64,000 bases of DNA from Dietzia lutea (GCF_003096075.1 NZ_CP015449.1:310001-374000); one strand, 5' to 3'; numbered from the stretch's first letter, positions 19,651 to 29,348 are shown. The notes: generated by a model not told the origin, from the sequence alone. A program made the numbers and translations.

Positions 19651-20585
19651 CAGTCGCGGTAGTCCTCGAACAGCATCGTGGAGACGTAGCGCTCGCCGTA
19701 GTCGCACACGATGACGACGATGGTCTTGCCGGCGTTCTCGGGACGCTTGGCGATCTCGAGGGCGGCCCACACGTTGGCGCCGGAGGAGATGCCGGCGAGG
19801 ATGCCCTCTTCCTTGCCGAGTCGCTTGGCGATCTCCAGCGAGTCCTCGAGGGTGACGTCGATGACCTCGTCGTAGATCTCGCGGTCGAGGATCTCGGGCA
19901 CGAAGTTGGCGCCCAGGCCCTGGATCTTGTGCGGCCCGGCCTTGCCCTCGGTCAGCAGCGGCGAGTCCTTGGGCTCGACGGCGACGATGTGCAGGTCCGA
20001 CTTCTGCCCGCGCAGGTAGCCGCCGCCACCGGTGATGGTGCCGCCGGTGCCGATGCCGGCCACGAACACGTCGATGTCGCCCTCCGTGTCCTCCCAGATC
20101 TCGGGACCGGTGGTGCGGCGGTGGACGTCCACGTTGGCGGGGTTGGCGAACTGGCGGGCCAGGACGGCGTTCTCACGCGTGGCGGCGATCTCCTCGGCCT
20201 TGGCGACCGCGCCCTTCATGCCCTCCGAGCCCGGGGTGAGGATGAGCTCGGCACCGTAGGCGCGCATGACGGCGCGGCGCTCGACCGACATGGTGTCGGG
20301 CATGACGATGACGGCCTTGAAGCCGCGGGCCGCGGCGACCATGGCCAGCGCGATACCGGTGTTACCGGACGTGCCCTCGACGATCGTGCCGCCGGGCTTG
20401 AGGCCGCCCGACGCCACCGCGTCGTCGATGATCGCCGCACCGATGCGGTCCTTGACGCTCGCGGCCGGGTTGGCGGACTCGAGCTTGGCCAGGACGGTGG
20501 CCTGCAGTCCCTCGGTCAGGGAGTTGAGACGGACCAGCGGGGTCTTGCCGATGGTCTCGGAGATGTCGGAGTAGATCTGCGCCAT
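19650..20585 (-). CDS. cysK: Cysteine synthase A (O-acetylserine sulfhydrylase)
   Basis: A 311-residue PLP enzyme converting O-acetylserine and sulfide to cysteine. The PLP lysine is in [15 protein letters not shown] (around residue 44); the substrate loop is [16 protein letters not shown]; the phosphate-binding loop is [27 protein letters not shown] holds the serine contacting the PLP pyridine. It precedes cysE with a one-base overlap. Upstream, an imperfect TAGAC-N6-GTCTA site stands 22 bp before the start and could bring it under sulfur-metabolism control of the McbR type. Confidence 0.95.
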   Translation of the reverse strand: MAQIYSDISETIGKTPLVRLNSLTEGLQATVLAKLESANPAASVKDRIGAAIIDDAVASGGLKPGGTIVEGTSGNTGIALAMVAAARGFKAVIVMPDTMSVERRAVMRAYGAELILTPGSEGMKGAVAKAEEIAATRENAVLARQFANPANVDVHRRTTGPEIWEDTEGDIDVFVAGIGTGGTITGGGGYLRGQKSDLHIVAVEPKDSPLLTEGKAGPHKIQGLGANFVPEILDREIYDEVIDVTLEDSLEIAKRLGKEEGILAGISSGANVWAALEIAKRPENAGKTIVVIVCDYGERYVSTMLFEDYRD

Positions 20586-20606
20586 GGTGTGTTCCGTTCT
20601 GAAGAA

Positions 20607-20622
20607 TGAACAGGTCTGTCTA
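20607..20622. promoter_or_regulatory. McbR-like sulfur-regulon box before cysK
   Basis: TGAAC-AGGTCT-GTCTA matches 8 of 10 defined bases of the corynebacterial McbR consensus TAGAC-N6-GTCTA. It lies 22-37 bp upstream of the cysK ATG, where a repressor would block transcription. The regulator itself is not in the window, so this is a positional inference. Confidence 0.35.
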
Positions 20623-20718
20623 TAGCTGAGTGTACGTGATCGGCGAAGCCGCCGGATCGGCCCGGCGGGAAATTCCCGGCCCTCGCGACCGCCTCGCCGG
20701 AGGCGGAAAATGGCACGA

Positions 20719-20746
20719 GCGCCCGGACCCCGCAGGGCCCGGGCGC
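20719..20746 (-). terminator. Hairpin terminator after the acyl-CoA synthetase gene
   Basis: GCGCCCGGACCC (20719-20730) pairs with GGGCCCGGGCGC (20735-20746) with one wobble pair and a 4-base loop. It begins 13 bp after the stop of the minus-strand gene at 20760. Confidence 0.65.
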
Positions 20747-20759
20747 CCCGGCCGGACGG

Positions 20760-22550
20760 TCAGGCGTCGGCGTAGAGCGACTCGATCTCGCTACCGAAGC
20801 GGTCGTGTACGACGTTGCGCTTGAGCTTGAGCGTCGGGGTCAGCTCGCCGCTCTCGACCGAGAACTCGGCCGCGAGAATCTTGAACTTGCGGATGGACTC
20901 CGCGCGGGAGACCGACTTGTTGGCCCGGTCCACCGCGTCCTGGACCGCGCCGACCAGGTCGCCGTCCTGCAGCAGGTCCGCGACCTCGCCGGTTTTGCCG
21001 TGCCTGTCCCGCCACGCGGGGAACGTCTCCGGGTCGATCGTGACGAGCGCGGCGATGTAGCTACGGTTGTCGCCCACCACGACGGCCTGGCTGATCAGCG
21101 GATCGGAGGTGAGCAGGTCCTCGAGCTGCGAGGGCGAGACGTTCTTGCCGCCCGCGGTGACGATGAGGTCCTTCTTGCGCCCAGTGATGGACAGGTAGCC
21201 GTCGGAGTCGAGTTCGCCGATGTCGCCGGTGTGGTACCACTCGCCGGTCCACGCGGCCTCGTTCGCCTCCGGGTTCCGCCAGTAGCCCTTGAACAGGGTC
21301 TTGGCCTTGGCCAGGACCTCACCGTCCTCGGCGATGCGGATGGTGACGCCGGGGATCGGCTTGCCGACGGTGCCGATCTTGGCCCGGTTGGTCGGGTTGA
21401 CGGTGAGCACGCCCGACGACTCGGTCAGTCCGTACCCCTCGAGCAGGTCGAACCCGGCGCCGCGGAAGAAGTGGCCCAGGCGGGCGCCCAGCGGCCCGCC
21501 GCCCGAGATGACGCGGTCGCACTCGCCGCCCAGGGCGTCGTGCAGCTTCGAGTACACGAGCTTGGAGTAGAGCTTCTGCTTGACCTTGAGCGCGGCCGAC
21601 GGCCGGCCACCGTTCTCGAGGGCCTTGGAGTAGTCGATGGCGGTCTGGACGGCGGCCTTGAAGATCTTGGCCTTGGCGCCACCGGCGTTCTCGGCCTTCG
21701 CCGCCGCGGAGTTGTAGACCTTCTCCAGCACGCGCGGCACCGACACCAGGAACGTGGGGTGGATCTCGCCCAGACGCTCGATGACCTTGGTGGTGTCGGG
21801 CTCGTGGGCCACGGCCACGCGCTTGTAGAAGCAGGCCACCTCCAGGATCCGGGCGAGGACGTGGGCAAGGGGCAGGAAGATGAGGGTCCGGCTGTTGGGC
21901 ACGAACGCGTCCTGGAGCTGCTCCTCGACCGACACGACGACGCCTCCGAACCCGCCGTGCACGATCTCGCAGCCCTTGGGGTTACCGGTCGTGCCGGAGG
22001 TGTAGACGATCGCGCAGGGGTCGTCATGCCCCGCGGCGAGCGAGGCCTTCTCGAGGTCTTCGTCCGAGACGCCGGCGCCGGCCTCGGTGAGCTGGGCGAC
22101 GAGGTCACCCTCGATCACGAGGATGTCGCCGGCCCAGTCGGTGCCGCCGGTGAGCACCTCGCGCAGCTCCAGGTCTTCGACGACCGCGACGGTCGCCCCG
22201 GAGTCGGTGAGGATCCAGTCGCACTGCGCGGACGAGGACGTCTCGTAGATCGGCACGGTGACCGCGCCGGCGGCCCAGGCCGCCCAGGCGATGAGCGACC
22301 ACTCGTAGCGGGTGTGGCTCATGATCGCCAGACGGTCGCCCGGCTTCACGCCCCGGGCGATGAGGCCCTTGGCCACGCCCTTGACCTCCTCCAGGTACTG
22401 GGCGCAGGTGACCTCTTTCCAGTCGCCGCCGACGAGGCGCAGCACGGCGACGTCGTTCGGCGCCTCCTGTGCGTTCGTGAACACGAGTCTCGACAGGTTC
22501 TCGACGGGGAAGGGCTTGGCGGCTGGCGGGGTGGCGAACTCGGTCGTCAT
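20760..22550 (-). CDS. Long-chain fatty-acid-CoA ligase (FadD15-like)
   Basis: A 596-residue ANL-superfamily enzyme activating long-chain fatty acids to acyl-CoA through an acyl-AMP intermediate. The P-loop is IVYTSGTTGNPKGCEIVHGG; FLPLAHVLARILEV, GGGPLGARLGHFF and GYGLTESSGVLTVN are the A3-A5 motifs; WYHTGDIGELDSDGYLSITG (A7/A8) and GGKNVSPSQLEDLL follow; the catalytic C-terminal lysine is in GELTPTLKLKRNVV. This is the 600-residue FadD15/bubblegum-like class of mycolata rather than the shorter FadD. ATG 22550 has AAGGACCGAG upstream. Divergent from the GAF regulator gene. Confidence 0.9.
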   Translation of the reverse strand: MTTEFATPPAAKPFPVENLSRLVFTNAQEAPNDVAVLRLVGGDWKEVTCAQYLEEVKGVAKGLIARGVKPGDRLAIMSHTRYEWSLIAWAAWAAGAVTVPIYETSSSAQCDWILTDSGATVAVVEDLELREVLTGGTDWAGDILVIEGDLVAQLTEAGAGVSDEDLEKASLAAGHDDPCAIVYTSGTTGNPKGCEIVHGGFGGVVVSVEEQLQDAFVPNSRTLIFLPLAHVLARILEVACFYKRVAVAHEPDTTKVIERLGEIHPTFLVSVPRVLEKVYNSAAAKAENAGGAKAKIFKAAVQTAIDYSKALENGGRPSAALKVKQKLYSKLVYSKLHDALGGECDRVISGGGPLGARLGHFFRGAGFDLLEGYGLTESSGVLTVNPTNRAKIGTVGKPIPGVTIRIAEDGEVLAKAKTLFKGYWRNPEANEAAWTGEWYHTGDIGELDSDGYLSITGRKKDLIVTAGGKNVSPSQLEDLLTSDPLISQAVVVGDNRSYIAALVTIDPETFPAWRDRHGKTGEVADLLQDGDLVGAVQDAVDRANKSVSRAESIRKFKILAAEFSVESGELTPTLKLKRNVVHDRFGSEIESLYADA

Positions 22551-22687
22551 CTCGGTCCTTAGGTCATGTGTGGCCTGCATCACCGACGAGTGTAGAGGGG
22601 CCGGCGGCGTCCCGTGGCGAGCACCGGTTATTTGGATTCGCTTATGAGGGTGGCGTCATGTTCTGTGATCACCGTTACACTGTCGTC

Positions 22688-23887
22688 ATGTCGGCGGGGA
22701 GGCCAGCCGTGGCCAGCGCGATCGTCGCGCAGTCGTGGGAGCGCAGCAGGCGACGGGGGATCGACCCGGATCGGGCGGATCCGCCGGTCGACCTGCAGGG
22801 CCCCGACCTGTCCGAGCACCTGGCCGCGCACCGGATGGCGGCGGTGCTGCCCATGGTCGAGAAGGTCCTGGTGTCCGGGGTCGTGACCAGCGGCCACCTC
22901 GTGGCGGTGGCCGACGCCGACGGCCGGCTCCTGTGGCTGTACGGGGACCGCGGGGTGAGGTCCCGGGCGGAGCGGATGGCATTCGTGCCGGGGGCGCTGT
23001 GGAGCGACGACGCGGTGGGCGCGAACGCCCCGGGTCTCGCGCTGCGACACGACGTCCCCGTGCGGGTGCGCGGCGCGGAGCACTTCCTCGCCCCCGCCCA
23101 CTCGTGGAGCTGTTCGGCCGCGCCGGTCCACGATCCCGTGACGGGGCGGGTGGTCGGCGGTATCGACGTGACCGGTCACGACGCCGCGGCCTCCGACGAG
23201 ATGCTCGCCCTGGTCAGGGCCACCGCGTTGCTCGCCGAGGCCGAGCTGCGGTCGACCCCGGCCGGCGTGCTCGTGCCCGGCACGGCGGGGGCGGCGGCCA
23301 TGCCGACGGCGACCGCGCCGCGCCTCCTCGAGGTCCTCGGAACCGGCCGCCCGGGGCTGTCCGGCCACGGCCCGCTCACCGGCCGGCACGCCGAGATCCT
23401 CGTCCTGCTCGCCGCCCACCCCGGTGGCCTGTCCGGAGGGGCGCTCGCCGGGCTCCTCGCCGACGGCCGGCTCGACGACGTCAGCGTTCGCGCCGAGATG
23501 TCGAGACTGCGCCGCGTCCTGGGGCCCGACGTCATCGGCTCCCGGCCGTACCGCCTGGCGCCCGGGGCCGTGGAGACCGACGCCGACCGGGTGGTCGCAC
23601 TGCTCGACGCCGACGTGGACGCCGCGGTGGCGGCCTACCCGGGCCCGCTCCTGCCGGCCTCCGACGCGCCGGGCGTCGCCGACCTGCGAGAGGAGCTGCA
23701 CGTCCGGGTCCGCGCCGCCGCGTTGGGCGCGGGATCGGCGCGCGCCCTGCAGGCCTGGACCGCCGGTTCCGGACGCGAGGACCCCGACGCGTGGCGCGCC
23801 CTGGGATCGCTGCCCGACCTCTTTCCGGCGGCGAGGTCCTCGGCCCGCTCCGTGCACCGGGTGTTGGACGACCGCCTGGGGGCCTGA
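22688..23887 (+). CDS. GAF-domain transcriptional regulator of the aldehyde dehydrogenase unit
   Basis: A 399-residue regulator. The N-terminal SAIVAQSWERSRRRGIDPD matches the sensor region of AcoR-type regulators. A GAF domain follows (about residues 60-190, with LVAVADADGRLLWLYGD, VGANAPGLALRHDVPV and SCSAAPVHDPVTGRVVGGID). There is no AAA+ domain and no Fis helix. Instead residues about 230-300 form a winged-helix/BTAD-like region (LLAAHPGGLSGGALAGLLAD, RAEMSRLRRVLGPD). This short GAF form is commonly encoded beside aldehyde dehydrogenases in mycolata and is taken to sense an aldehyde or alcohol. ATG 22688 chosen; ATG 22658 is possible. The dehydrogenase follows on the same strand. Confidence 0.78.
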   Translation: MSAGRPAVASAIVAQSWERSRRRGIDPDRADPPVDLQGPDLSEHLAAHRMAAVLPMVEKVLVSGVVTSGHLVAVADADGRLLWLYGDRGVRSRAERMAFVPGALWSDDAVGANAPGLALRHDVPVRVRGAEHFLAPAHSWSCSAAPVHDPVTGRVVGGIDVTGHDAAASDEMLALVRATALLAEAELRSTPAGVLVPGTAGAAAMPTATAPRLLEVLGTGRPGLSGHGPLTGRHAEILVLLAAHPGGLSGGALAGLLADGRLDDVSVRAEMSRLRRVLGPDVIGSRPYRLAPGAVETDADRVVALLDADVDAAVAAYPGPLLPASDAPGVADLREELHVRVRAAALGAGSARALQAWTAGSGREDPDAWRALGSLPDLFPAARSSARSVHRVLDDRLGA

Positions 23888-24022
23888 GCGCCTCGTCGTC
23901 GTCGCCCGGTCCCACGCCGCCCCGCGCGGCGTGCAACGTTCGTGCAACCCTCCCGCCGATAGTGTCCCGCATCACAGTCGCCGGCCGTGGGGGCCGGCGC
24001 GCGCAGACGAGAGGTGCCAGAC

Positions 24023-25546
24023 ATGACCGTCTACTCCCAGCCCGGTTCCGCCGACGCGGTGATGTCCTACGAGAGCCGTTACGAGCACTACATCGGCGGC
24101 GAGTGGAAGGCCCCGGCCAAGGGCGAGTACTTCGAGAACGTCACGCCCATCACCGGCCAGGTGTTCTGCGAGGTGGGCCGCGGGACGGCCGAGGACATCG
24201 AGGCCGCGCTCGACGCCGCGTGGGCCGCCGCCCCCGCGTGGAACGCCACGTCCGCCGCCGAGCGCTCGCTGGTGCTGCTGCGCATCGCCGACCGGATGGA
24301 GGAGAACCTCGAGAAGCTCGCGCTCGCCGAGAGCTGGGACAACGGCAAGGCGATCCGCGAGACCCTCAACGCCGACATCCCGCTGGCGATCGACCACTTC
24401 CGCTACTTCGCCGGCGCCATCCGCGCCCAGGAGGGTGGGATCTCCCAGATCGACGACGACACCGTGGCCTACCACTTCCACGAGCCGCTCGGCGTGGTCG
24501 GGCAGATCATCCCGTGGAACTTCCCCGTCCTCATGGCGGTGTGGAAGCTCGCGCCCGCGCTGGCCGCCGGCAACTGCGTGGTCCTCAAGCCGGCCGAGCA
24601 GACCCCCGCCTCGATCCTCTACCTCATGTCCGTCATCGGCGACCTGCTGCCGGCGGGCGTGGTCAACGTGGTCAACGGCTTCGGCACCGAGGCCGGCAAG
24701 CCGCTCGCCTCCAACCCGCGCATCCGCAAGGTCGCGTTCACCGGCGAGACCACCACGGGCCGGCTGATCATGCAGTACGCCTCCGAGAACCTCATCCCCG
24801 TCACCCTCGAGCTGGGCGGCAAGAGCCCCAACATCTTCTTCGAAGACGTCATGGACGCCGACGACGACTTCCGCCAGGCCGCCCTCGAGGGCTTCGCGAT
24901 GTTCGGCCTCAACCAGGGCGAGGTGTGCACGTGCCCCTCGCGCGCGCTCGTGCAGAAGTCGATCTTCGACGAGTTCACCGAGCTGGCGATCGAGCGCACC
25001 AACCGCATCACGACCGGCAACCCGCTGGACACCGACACGATGATCGGCGCGCAGGCCTCCACCGATCAGCTGGAGAAGATCCTGTCCTACATCGACATCG
25101 GCAAGCAGGAGGGCGCGGACGTCCTCACCGGGGGCGGGCGCGCCGAGCTCGACGGCGACCTGGCCGGCGGCTTCTACGTGCAGCCCACCGTCTTCCGCGG
25201 CCACAACAAGATGCGGCTGTTCCAGGAGGAGATCTTCGGGCCCGTGCTCAGCCTGAGCTCGTTCACCGACTTCGACGACGCCATGATGATCGCCAACGAC
25301 ACCCTCTACGGCCTCGGCGCCGGCGTGTGGTCGCGCAACGGCACCACCGCCTACCGCGCCGGCCGCACCATCCAGGCCGGCCGCGTGTGGACCAACACCT
25401 ACCACCAGTACCCGGCGCACGCGGCGTTCGGCGGCTACAAGCAGTCCGGGATCGGCCGCGAGAACCACCTCATGATGCTCGACTACTACCAGCAGACCAA
25501 GTGCCTGCTCGTGAGCTACTCGGGCAAGCCGCAGGGCTTCTTCTGA
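24023..25546 (+). CDS. NAD-dependent aldehyde dehydrogenase (ExaC/AldA-like)
   Basis: A 507-residue soluble aldehyde dehydrogenase, probably acting on acetaldehyde or short aliphatic aldehydes. [22 protein letters not shown] and KPAEQTPAS form the NAD site; [11 protein letters not shown] is the second nucleotide loop; [12 protein letters not shown] contains the general base Glu; the nucleophilic Cys is in [12 protein letters not shown], the ExaC-type variant with two cysteines. EIFGPVLSL and [14 protein letters not shown] complete the set. ATG 24023 has GAGGTG upstream. Upstream GAF regulator and downstream DUF779 gene make the standard cluster for this enzyme. Confidence 0.93.
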   Translation: MTVYSQPGSADAVMSYESRYEHYIGGEWKAPAKGEYFENVTPITGQVFCEVGRGTAEDIEAALDAAWAAAPAWNATSAAERSLVLLRIADRMEENLEKLALAESWDNGKAIRETLNADIPLAIDHFRYFAGAIRAQEGGISQIDDDTVAYHFHEPLGVVGQIIPWNFPVLMAVWKLAPALAAGNCVVLKPAEQTPASILYLMSVIGDLLPAGVVNVVNGFGTEAGKPLASNPRIRKVAFTGETTTGRLIMQYASENLIPVTLELGGKSPNIFFEDVMDADDDFRQAALEGFAMFGLNQGEVCTCPSRALVQKSIFDEFTELAIERTNRITTGNPLDTDTMIGAQASTDQLEKILSYIDIGKQEGADVLTGGGRAELDGDLAGGFYVQPTVFRGHNKMRLFQEEIFGPVLSLSSFTDFDDAMMIANDTLYGLGAGVWSRNGTTAYRAGRTIQAGRVWTNTYHQYPAHAAFGGYKQSGIGRENHLMMLDYYQQTKCLLVSYSGKPQGFF

Positions 25547-25553
25547 GCCGGGT

Positions 25554-26084
25554 GTGAGCAGCATGGACGACGTGTGTGGGCTGCCCTCGGGTGGGAGCGT
25601 GCGGATCGCCGCGCGCGCCGCGGCGCCCGGGGGTGCGCCCGACGACCTGCCGCCGCGCGTGGTGGCGACCGAGCCGGCCGTCGAGCTCATCCGCGAGCTC
25701 GTCGCCCGGCACGGGCCGGTGATGTTCCACCAGTCCGGCGGGTGCTGCGACGGGTCCGCCCCCATGTGCTACCCGGACGGTGAGTTCCGCGTGGGGCAGC
25801 GCGACGTGTTGGTGGGGGAGCTGGACCTGGGTGACGACGACGACGAGGCGCGCACGTCCTCGCCGTCGTCGTCACGGGTACGCGTGTGGATCTCGGGCTC
25901 ACAGTTCGAGACCTGGAAGCACACGCAACTGGTGTTGGACGCCGTCCCGGGCAGGGGCTCGGGGTTCAGTCTCGAGAACCCGACAGGGAAGCGGTTCCTG
26001 TCGCGGGCCCGCACGTTCGACGAGCGCGAGCTCGCCGCCCTCGGGGAGTTCCCGCCGCCGGCGGGGGCGGACATGGACGTGTAG
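25554..26084 (+). CDS. DUF779 family protein
   Basis: A 176-residue protein starting 7 bp after the aldehyde dehydrogenase stop. It shows the DUF779 signature: VMFHQSGGCCDGSAPMCYPD (three Cys and one His, likely metal-binding), FRVGQRDVLVGEL, SQFETWKHTQLVLDAVPGRG and GFSLENPTGKRFLSR. The middle has an extra Asp/Ser-rich insertion (DDDDEARTSSPSSS) not usual for the family. DUF779 genes are widely found next to ExaC-type aldehyde dehydrogenases, so a role in aldehyde oxidation or cofactor maturation is inferred; the biochemical function is unknown. GTG 25554 or ATG 25563 may be the start. Confidence 0.85.
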   Translation: MSSMDDVCGLPSGGSVRIAARAAAPGGAPDDLPPRVVATEPAVELIRELVARHGPVMFHQSGGCCDGSAPMCYPDGEFRVGQRDVLVGELDLGDDDDEARTSSPSSSRVRVWISGSQFETWKHTQLVLDAVPGRGSGFSLENPTGKRFLSRARTFDERELAALGEFPPPAGADMDV

Positions 26085-26089
26085 GGCGG

Positions 26090-26134
26090 GGCCGCAGCCC
26101 CCGGGGGCGGGGCCACACCCCGGGGGCTGCGGCC
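26090..26134. terminator. Strong GC hairpin after the DUF779 gene
   Basis: GGCCGCAGCCCCCGGGG (26090-26106) pairs with CCCCGGGGGCTGCGGCC (26118-26134), a 17-bp perfect stem, starting 6 bp after the stop. It closes the aldehyde dehydrogenase unit. The 26135-26262 remainder holds further GC-rich dyads (GGCGCCGGGCGCCGG) and nothing else recognised. Confidence 0.7.
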
Positions 26135-26262
26135 GGCGCCCGGGTTCTCGGCTGGCGCCGGGCGCCGGGGGACCGGCTCCGGGACTGGAGCCCGGGTCTG
26201 GCGGGTCTGGTGAGAAACGCGATTCGCCCTGATGAGCGGCGGTCCGGCGGTAGAGTCCGGCC

Positions 26263-26898
26263 ATGGACACGGACCGTACGGCCTCCGCTGACCCCCTCGG
26301 CGCCACCGTCGAGTTCCTCACCGCCGAGCTGCGTGCTGACCTGCTCGACCGGTGGAACGAGCCGCAGCGCCGGTACCACAACGAGACGCACCTGCGGGCC
26401 GTGCTGCGGGCGATCGACGCGCTCGAGGCCGACGGGGAGTCGTTCGACGGGACCGAGGTCCGGCTGGCCGCCTGGCTGCACGCGGCGGTGTTCGATCCCG
26501 CCGGCTCGGAGAACACCGACAAGTCCGCGGCGCTGGCCGAGCGCGTGCTCGACCCCGCTGCGCCGGTCGCCGAGGTCGCGCGGCTGGTCCGGCTCATGGG
26601 CGGGCACCGCGTCGAGCCCGGCGACCTCAACGGCGCGGTCCTCTCGGACGCCGACCTCGCCGTGCTGGGCGCCGACCCCGACACGTATGACACCTACGCT
26701 CGCGACGTCCGCCACGAGTACGCCCACGTGCCGGGCGAGCGGTTCGTGGCCGGGCGGATCGGCGCGTTGGAGGGGCTGCTCGAACGGCGTTCGGTGTTCC
26801 TCACGCGGGCGGGACGCGACATGTGGGAGAAGCAGGCCCACGCCAACCTCAATCGCGAGCTGGGGCTCCTGCGCGCGGGCGGATTCCCGGCGGCGTGA
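26263..26898 (+). CDS. HD-domain metal-dependent phosphohydrolase-like protein
   Basis: A 211-residue cytoplasmic protein of the small HD family often annotated as predicted metal-dependent phosphohydrolase. RRYHNETHLRAVL supplies the first His, AAWLHAAVFDP the H-A region where classical HD proteins have HD, NTDKSAALAERVL continues the domain, and LSDADLAVLGADPDTYDTYA holds the last conserved Asp. Substrate unknown. ATG 26263 is the only good start. Its last 50 bases overlap the 3' end of the convergent GltB-like gene. Confidence 0.75.
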   Translation: MDTDRTASADPLGATVEFLTAELRADLLDRWNEPQRRYHNETHLRAVLRAIDALEADGESFDGTEVRLAAWLHAAVFDPAGSENTDKSAALAERVLDPAAPVAEVARLVRLMGGHRVEPGDLNGAVLSDADLAVLGADPDTYDTYARDVRHEYAHVPGERFVAGRIGALEGLLERRSVFLTRAGRDMWEKQAHANLNRELGLLRAGGFPAA

Positions 26899-28444
26899 CC
26901 GCGGCCGTGTACTCCGCGACGCCGGAGGCGACCATGAACTCGGTGATGGCGCGGGCGTCGTCCTCGCCCGGCAGTCCCCAGCCGTCGCGGTACCCGTAGA
27001 TGTCGGCCAGGGTGTGTGCGTCCCGCGTGCCACGGGCGAGCTCGACGTCGGTCGGACCGATGAGGCCGGGATGTGGGACCCCGACCGCGCCGGCGACCTT
27101 GACGAGCTCGCGGCGCAGTGACCGGATGTAGTTCGAGCACCGCACCGCCATCGCCGTGGGATCGACACCGCGGACGAGCCAGGGGTTCTGGGTGGCGACT
27201 CCCGTGGGGCAGCCGCCGGTGTGACACTTCTGCGCCTGGATGCAGCCCACCGACAGCATCGGCTCGCGCGCCACGTTGATCATGTCGACGCCCAGCGCCA
27301 GCGCGACCACCGCGTTCTCCGGGATCCCGAGTTTGCCGGACCCGATGAACATGACGTCGTCGGTCAGCCCGGCCTCGGCGAAGACCGAGTAGACGCGCGG
27401 GAAGCCCAGGCGGAAGGGCAGGGACACGGCGTCTGTGAACACGAGCGGACCCGCTCCGGTGCCGCCCTCTCCCCCGTCGATCGTGATGAAGTCGACGCCC
27501 CGGTCGCGCGGGACCATCGCGGTGGCGAGATCCTCCCAGAAGGTCATGTCGCCGACCGCCGACTTGATGCCGACGGGCAGTCCGGTGCGGTCCGCGATCT
27601 CCTCGACCAGGTCCAGCATCGAGTCGACGTCGTGGAACGCGGTGTGGCGGGAGGGGCTCGCGCAGTCCTCATCCATCGGGATCCCGCGGATCGCGGCGAT
27701 CTCCTCGGTGATCTTGGCCGCCGGGAGGAGCCCGCCGAGGCCCGGCTTGGCGCCCTGGCTGAGCTTGATCTCGATGGCCCGGATCGGGTGCTTCTCGGTG
27801 AGGGCCACCAGCTTGTCGATGTCGAGGCGGCCGTCGTCGTCGCGGACGCCGAAGTACGCGGTGCCGATCTGGAAGACCAGCTCGGCGCCGTTCTGGTGGT
27901 ACGGGCTCAGTCCGCCCTCGCCGGTGTTGTGCAGGACCCCCGCGAGGGCGGCGCCGCGGTTGAGCGCTTCCACCGCCGGGGCGGAGAGCGAGCCGTAGCT
28001 CATCGCCGAGATGCTCACCAGCGACTCCGGCCGGTACGCGCGGGCGCGACCCCGGGCGGCTCCGAGCACCTTGGCGGGCGGGAGCGGGAGCTGCTGCCCG
28101 GCGTGCGGTCGGGCGGACAGCGTGACGTCACTGAAGGTGCGCTGCTTGACGATCGGGTAGCCCTCGAGGAACTCGACGTCGTTGTCCGTGCCGAAGCCGA
28201 ACGTGGTCGCCCGGGTCTCGGAGGACTCGTACACCCAGTCGCGCTGGTCGCGGGTGAACGGGCGTTCCTCGTCGTTGCCCGCGACGATGTACTGCCGCAG
28301 CTCGGGGCCGATGGCGGTCAGTGCCATGCGGGCGTGGCCGAGGACGGGGAAGGTCCGCAGGATCGGGTGGCGCGTCTGTCGCAGGTCGGTGGCCGCGACC
28401 GCGGCGATCGCGGCCAGTGGCGCGCCGAGGAGCCATTTGCGCAT
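26849..28444 (-). CDS. FMN-binding glutamate synthase family protein (orphan GltB-like)
   Basis: A 531-residue protein related to the central FMN domain of glutamate synthase but lacking the glutaminase domain. It opens with a membrane helix (WLLGAPLAAIAAVAA). ISAMSYGSLSAPAVEALNRGA, HNTGEGGLSPYHQ, IEIKLSQGAKPGLGGLLP, TIDGGEGGTGAGP and MFIGSGKLGIPENAVVALALG form the FMN barrel, and CIQAQKCHTGGCPTGVA supplies the three cysteines of a 3Fe-4S cluster. Such proteins are common and of uncertain electron donor and substrate. It is not part of the gltBD operon at 36.8 kb. ATG 28444 places the helix at the N-terminus. Confidence 0.85.
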   Translation of the reverse strand: MRKWLLGAPLAAIAAVAATDLRQTRHPILRTFPVLGHARMALTAIGPELRQYIVAGNDEERPFTRDQRDWVYESSETRATTFGFGTDNDVEFLEGYPIVKQRTFSDVTLSARPHAGQQLPLPPAKVLGAARGRARAYRPESLVSISAMSYGSLSAPAVEALNRGAALAGVLHNTGEGGLSPYHQNGAELVFQIGTAYFGVRDDDGRLDIDKLVALTEKHPIRAIEIKLSQGAKPGLGGLLPAAKITEEIAAIRGIPMDEDCASPSRHTAFHDVDSMLDLVEEIADRTGLPVGIKSAVGDMTFWEDLATAMVPRDRGVDFITIDGGEGGTGAGPLVFTDAVSLPFRLGFPRVYSVFAEAGLTDDVMFIGSGKLGIPENAVVALALGVDMINVAREPMLSVGCIQAQKCHTGGCPTGVATQNPWLVRGVDPTAMAVRCSNYIRSLRRELVKVAGAVGVPHPGLIGPTDVELARGTRDAHTLADIYGYRDGWGLPGEDDARAITEFMVASGVAEYTAAVTPPGIRPRAGAPARD

Positions 28445-28688
28445 GTCGACCTCCAATGGGGCGGGGCTGTGGCGGGGGCTGTGGGCCGTGGCCGGGGGCT
28501 GCCTCCCCATCATGCCGACCGGGGGACGGTGAGGGTCGGAAGGCAGCACGTCGCCCGGAGGCAGCGAGGGCCGCAAGGCGACATGTCGACCGGGAGTAGC
28601 GCGGACCCGGAGGCAGCGACTCGCCGCCGCCGGGCGCCTCCGCGTGGTTCGATGACCTCAGTCGAGTCGCCGCTTCCGGGGAGAAACC

Positions 28689-29348
28689 ATGAGCCGCCAA
28701 TCCGCAGACAGCGACCGGCTCTGGTCCGCCATCCACCTGGAGCGCGACGCGCTCGCAGACGAACTCGGTCGGCTCGACGACACGGACTGGCACGTGATCT
28801 CGCTGTGTACGCGGTGGCGGGTCGAGGAGGTGGTCGCGCACCTCACCGCGGTCGCGCGGACCGGCCGGGTGCGCTGGATCCGCAGCTTCGTCGGCGCGGG
28901 TTTCAACACCGACCGGCACAACCGCCGGCGGCTGGAGGAGCAGCTCGGCGCCACCCCGCGGGAGACGCTGGCGAACTTCGTCGACTCGTCGACGCTGCGG
29001 GTGGCGCCCTTCGGTGACACGGCGGCGTGGCTCGGCGAGACGATCGTGCACGCCGAGGACATCCGCCGACCCCTCGGTCGGACGCGTGAATATCCGATCG
29101 ACGCGCTCACCGCGGTGGCCTCGTTCTACACGTCGAAAGACTTCGCGGTGAACAGCGCGACGCTCGTCAAGGGGCTGAGCCTACGCGCGGTGGACGGGCC
29201 GTTCGCCGCCGGGACCGGCCCTGAGGTGTCGGGGCCGACCCTGGCGTTGGTGATGGCCATGGCCGGTCGCCCGACGGCCCTGGCCGATCTGACGGGCGGG
29301 GGAGTGGAGGAGCTCGGGCGTCGCGTCAGGGCAGGATGCGCGAGATGA
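28689..29348 (+). CDS. Maleylpyruvate isomerase/mycothiol-dependent enzyme-like protein (TIGR03083 type)
   Basis: A 219-residue DinB-fold protein. RLWSAIHLERDALADELGRL is helix 1; DWHVISLCTRWRVEEVVAHL has the CxxWxVxxVVAHL pattern where the His binds the divalent metal; the later ETIVHAEDIRRPLG supplies the H-x3-D metal motif. Actinobacterial members are mycothiol-dependent enzymes such as maleylpyruvate isomerase. The specific reaction here cannot be told. ATG 28689 follows GGGGAGAAACC. Its last 23 bases overlap the convergent glycerate kinase gene. The 28445-28688 gap upstream holds no recognised gene. Confidence 0.75.
   Translation: MSRQSADSDRLWSAIHLERDALADELGRLDDTDWHVISLCTRWRVEEVVAHLTAVARTGRVRWIRSFVGAGFNTDRHNRRRLEEQLGATPRETLANFVDSSTLRVAPFGDTAAWLGETIVHAEDIRRPLGRTREYPIDALTAVASFYTSKDFAVNSATLVKGLSLRAVDGPFAAGTGPEVSGPTLALVMAMAGRPTALADLTGGGVEELGRRVRAGCAR

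Noticed and set aside
20688-20705. Terminator CCGCCTC-GCCG-GAGGCGG with AAAA
   Set aside because: The A run follows on the plus strand, where no gene ends; on the minus strand no T tract follows the stem.
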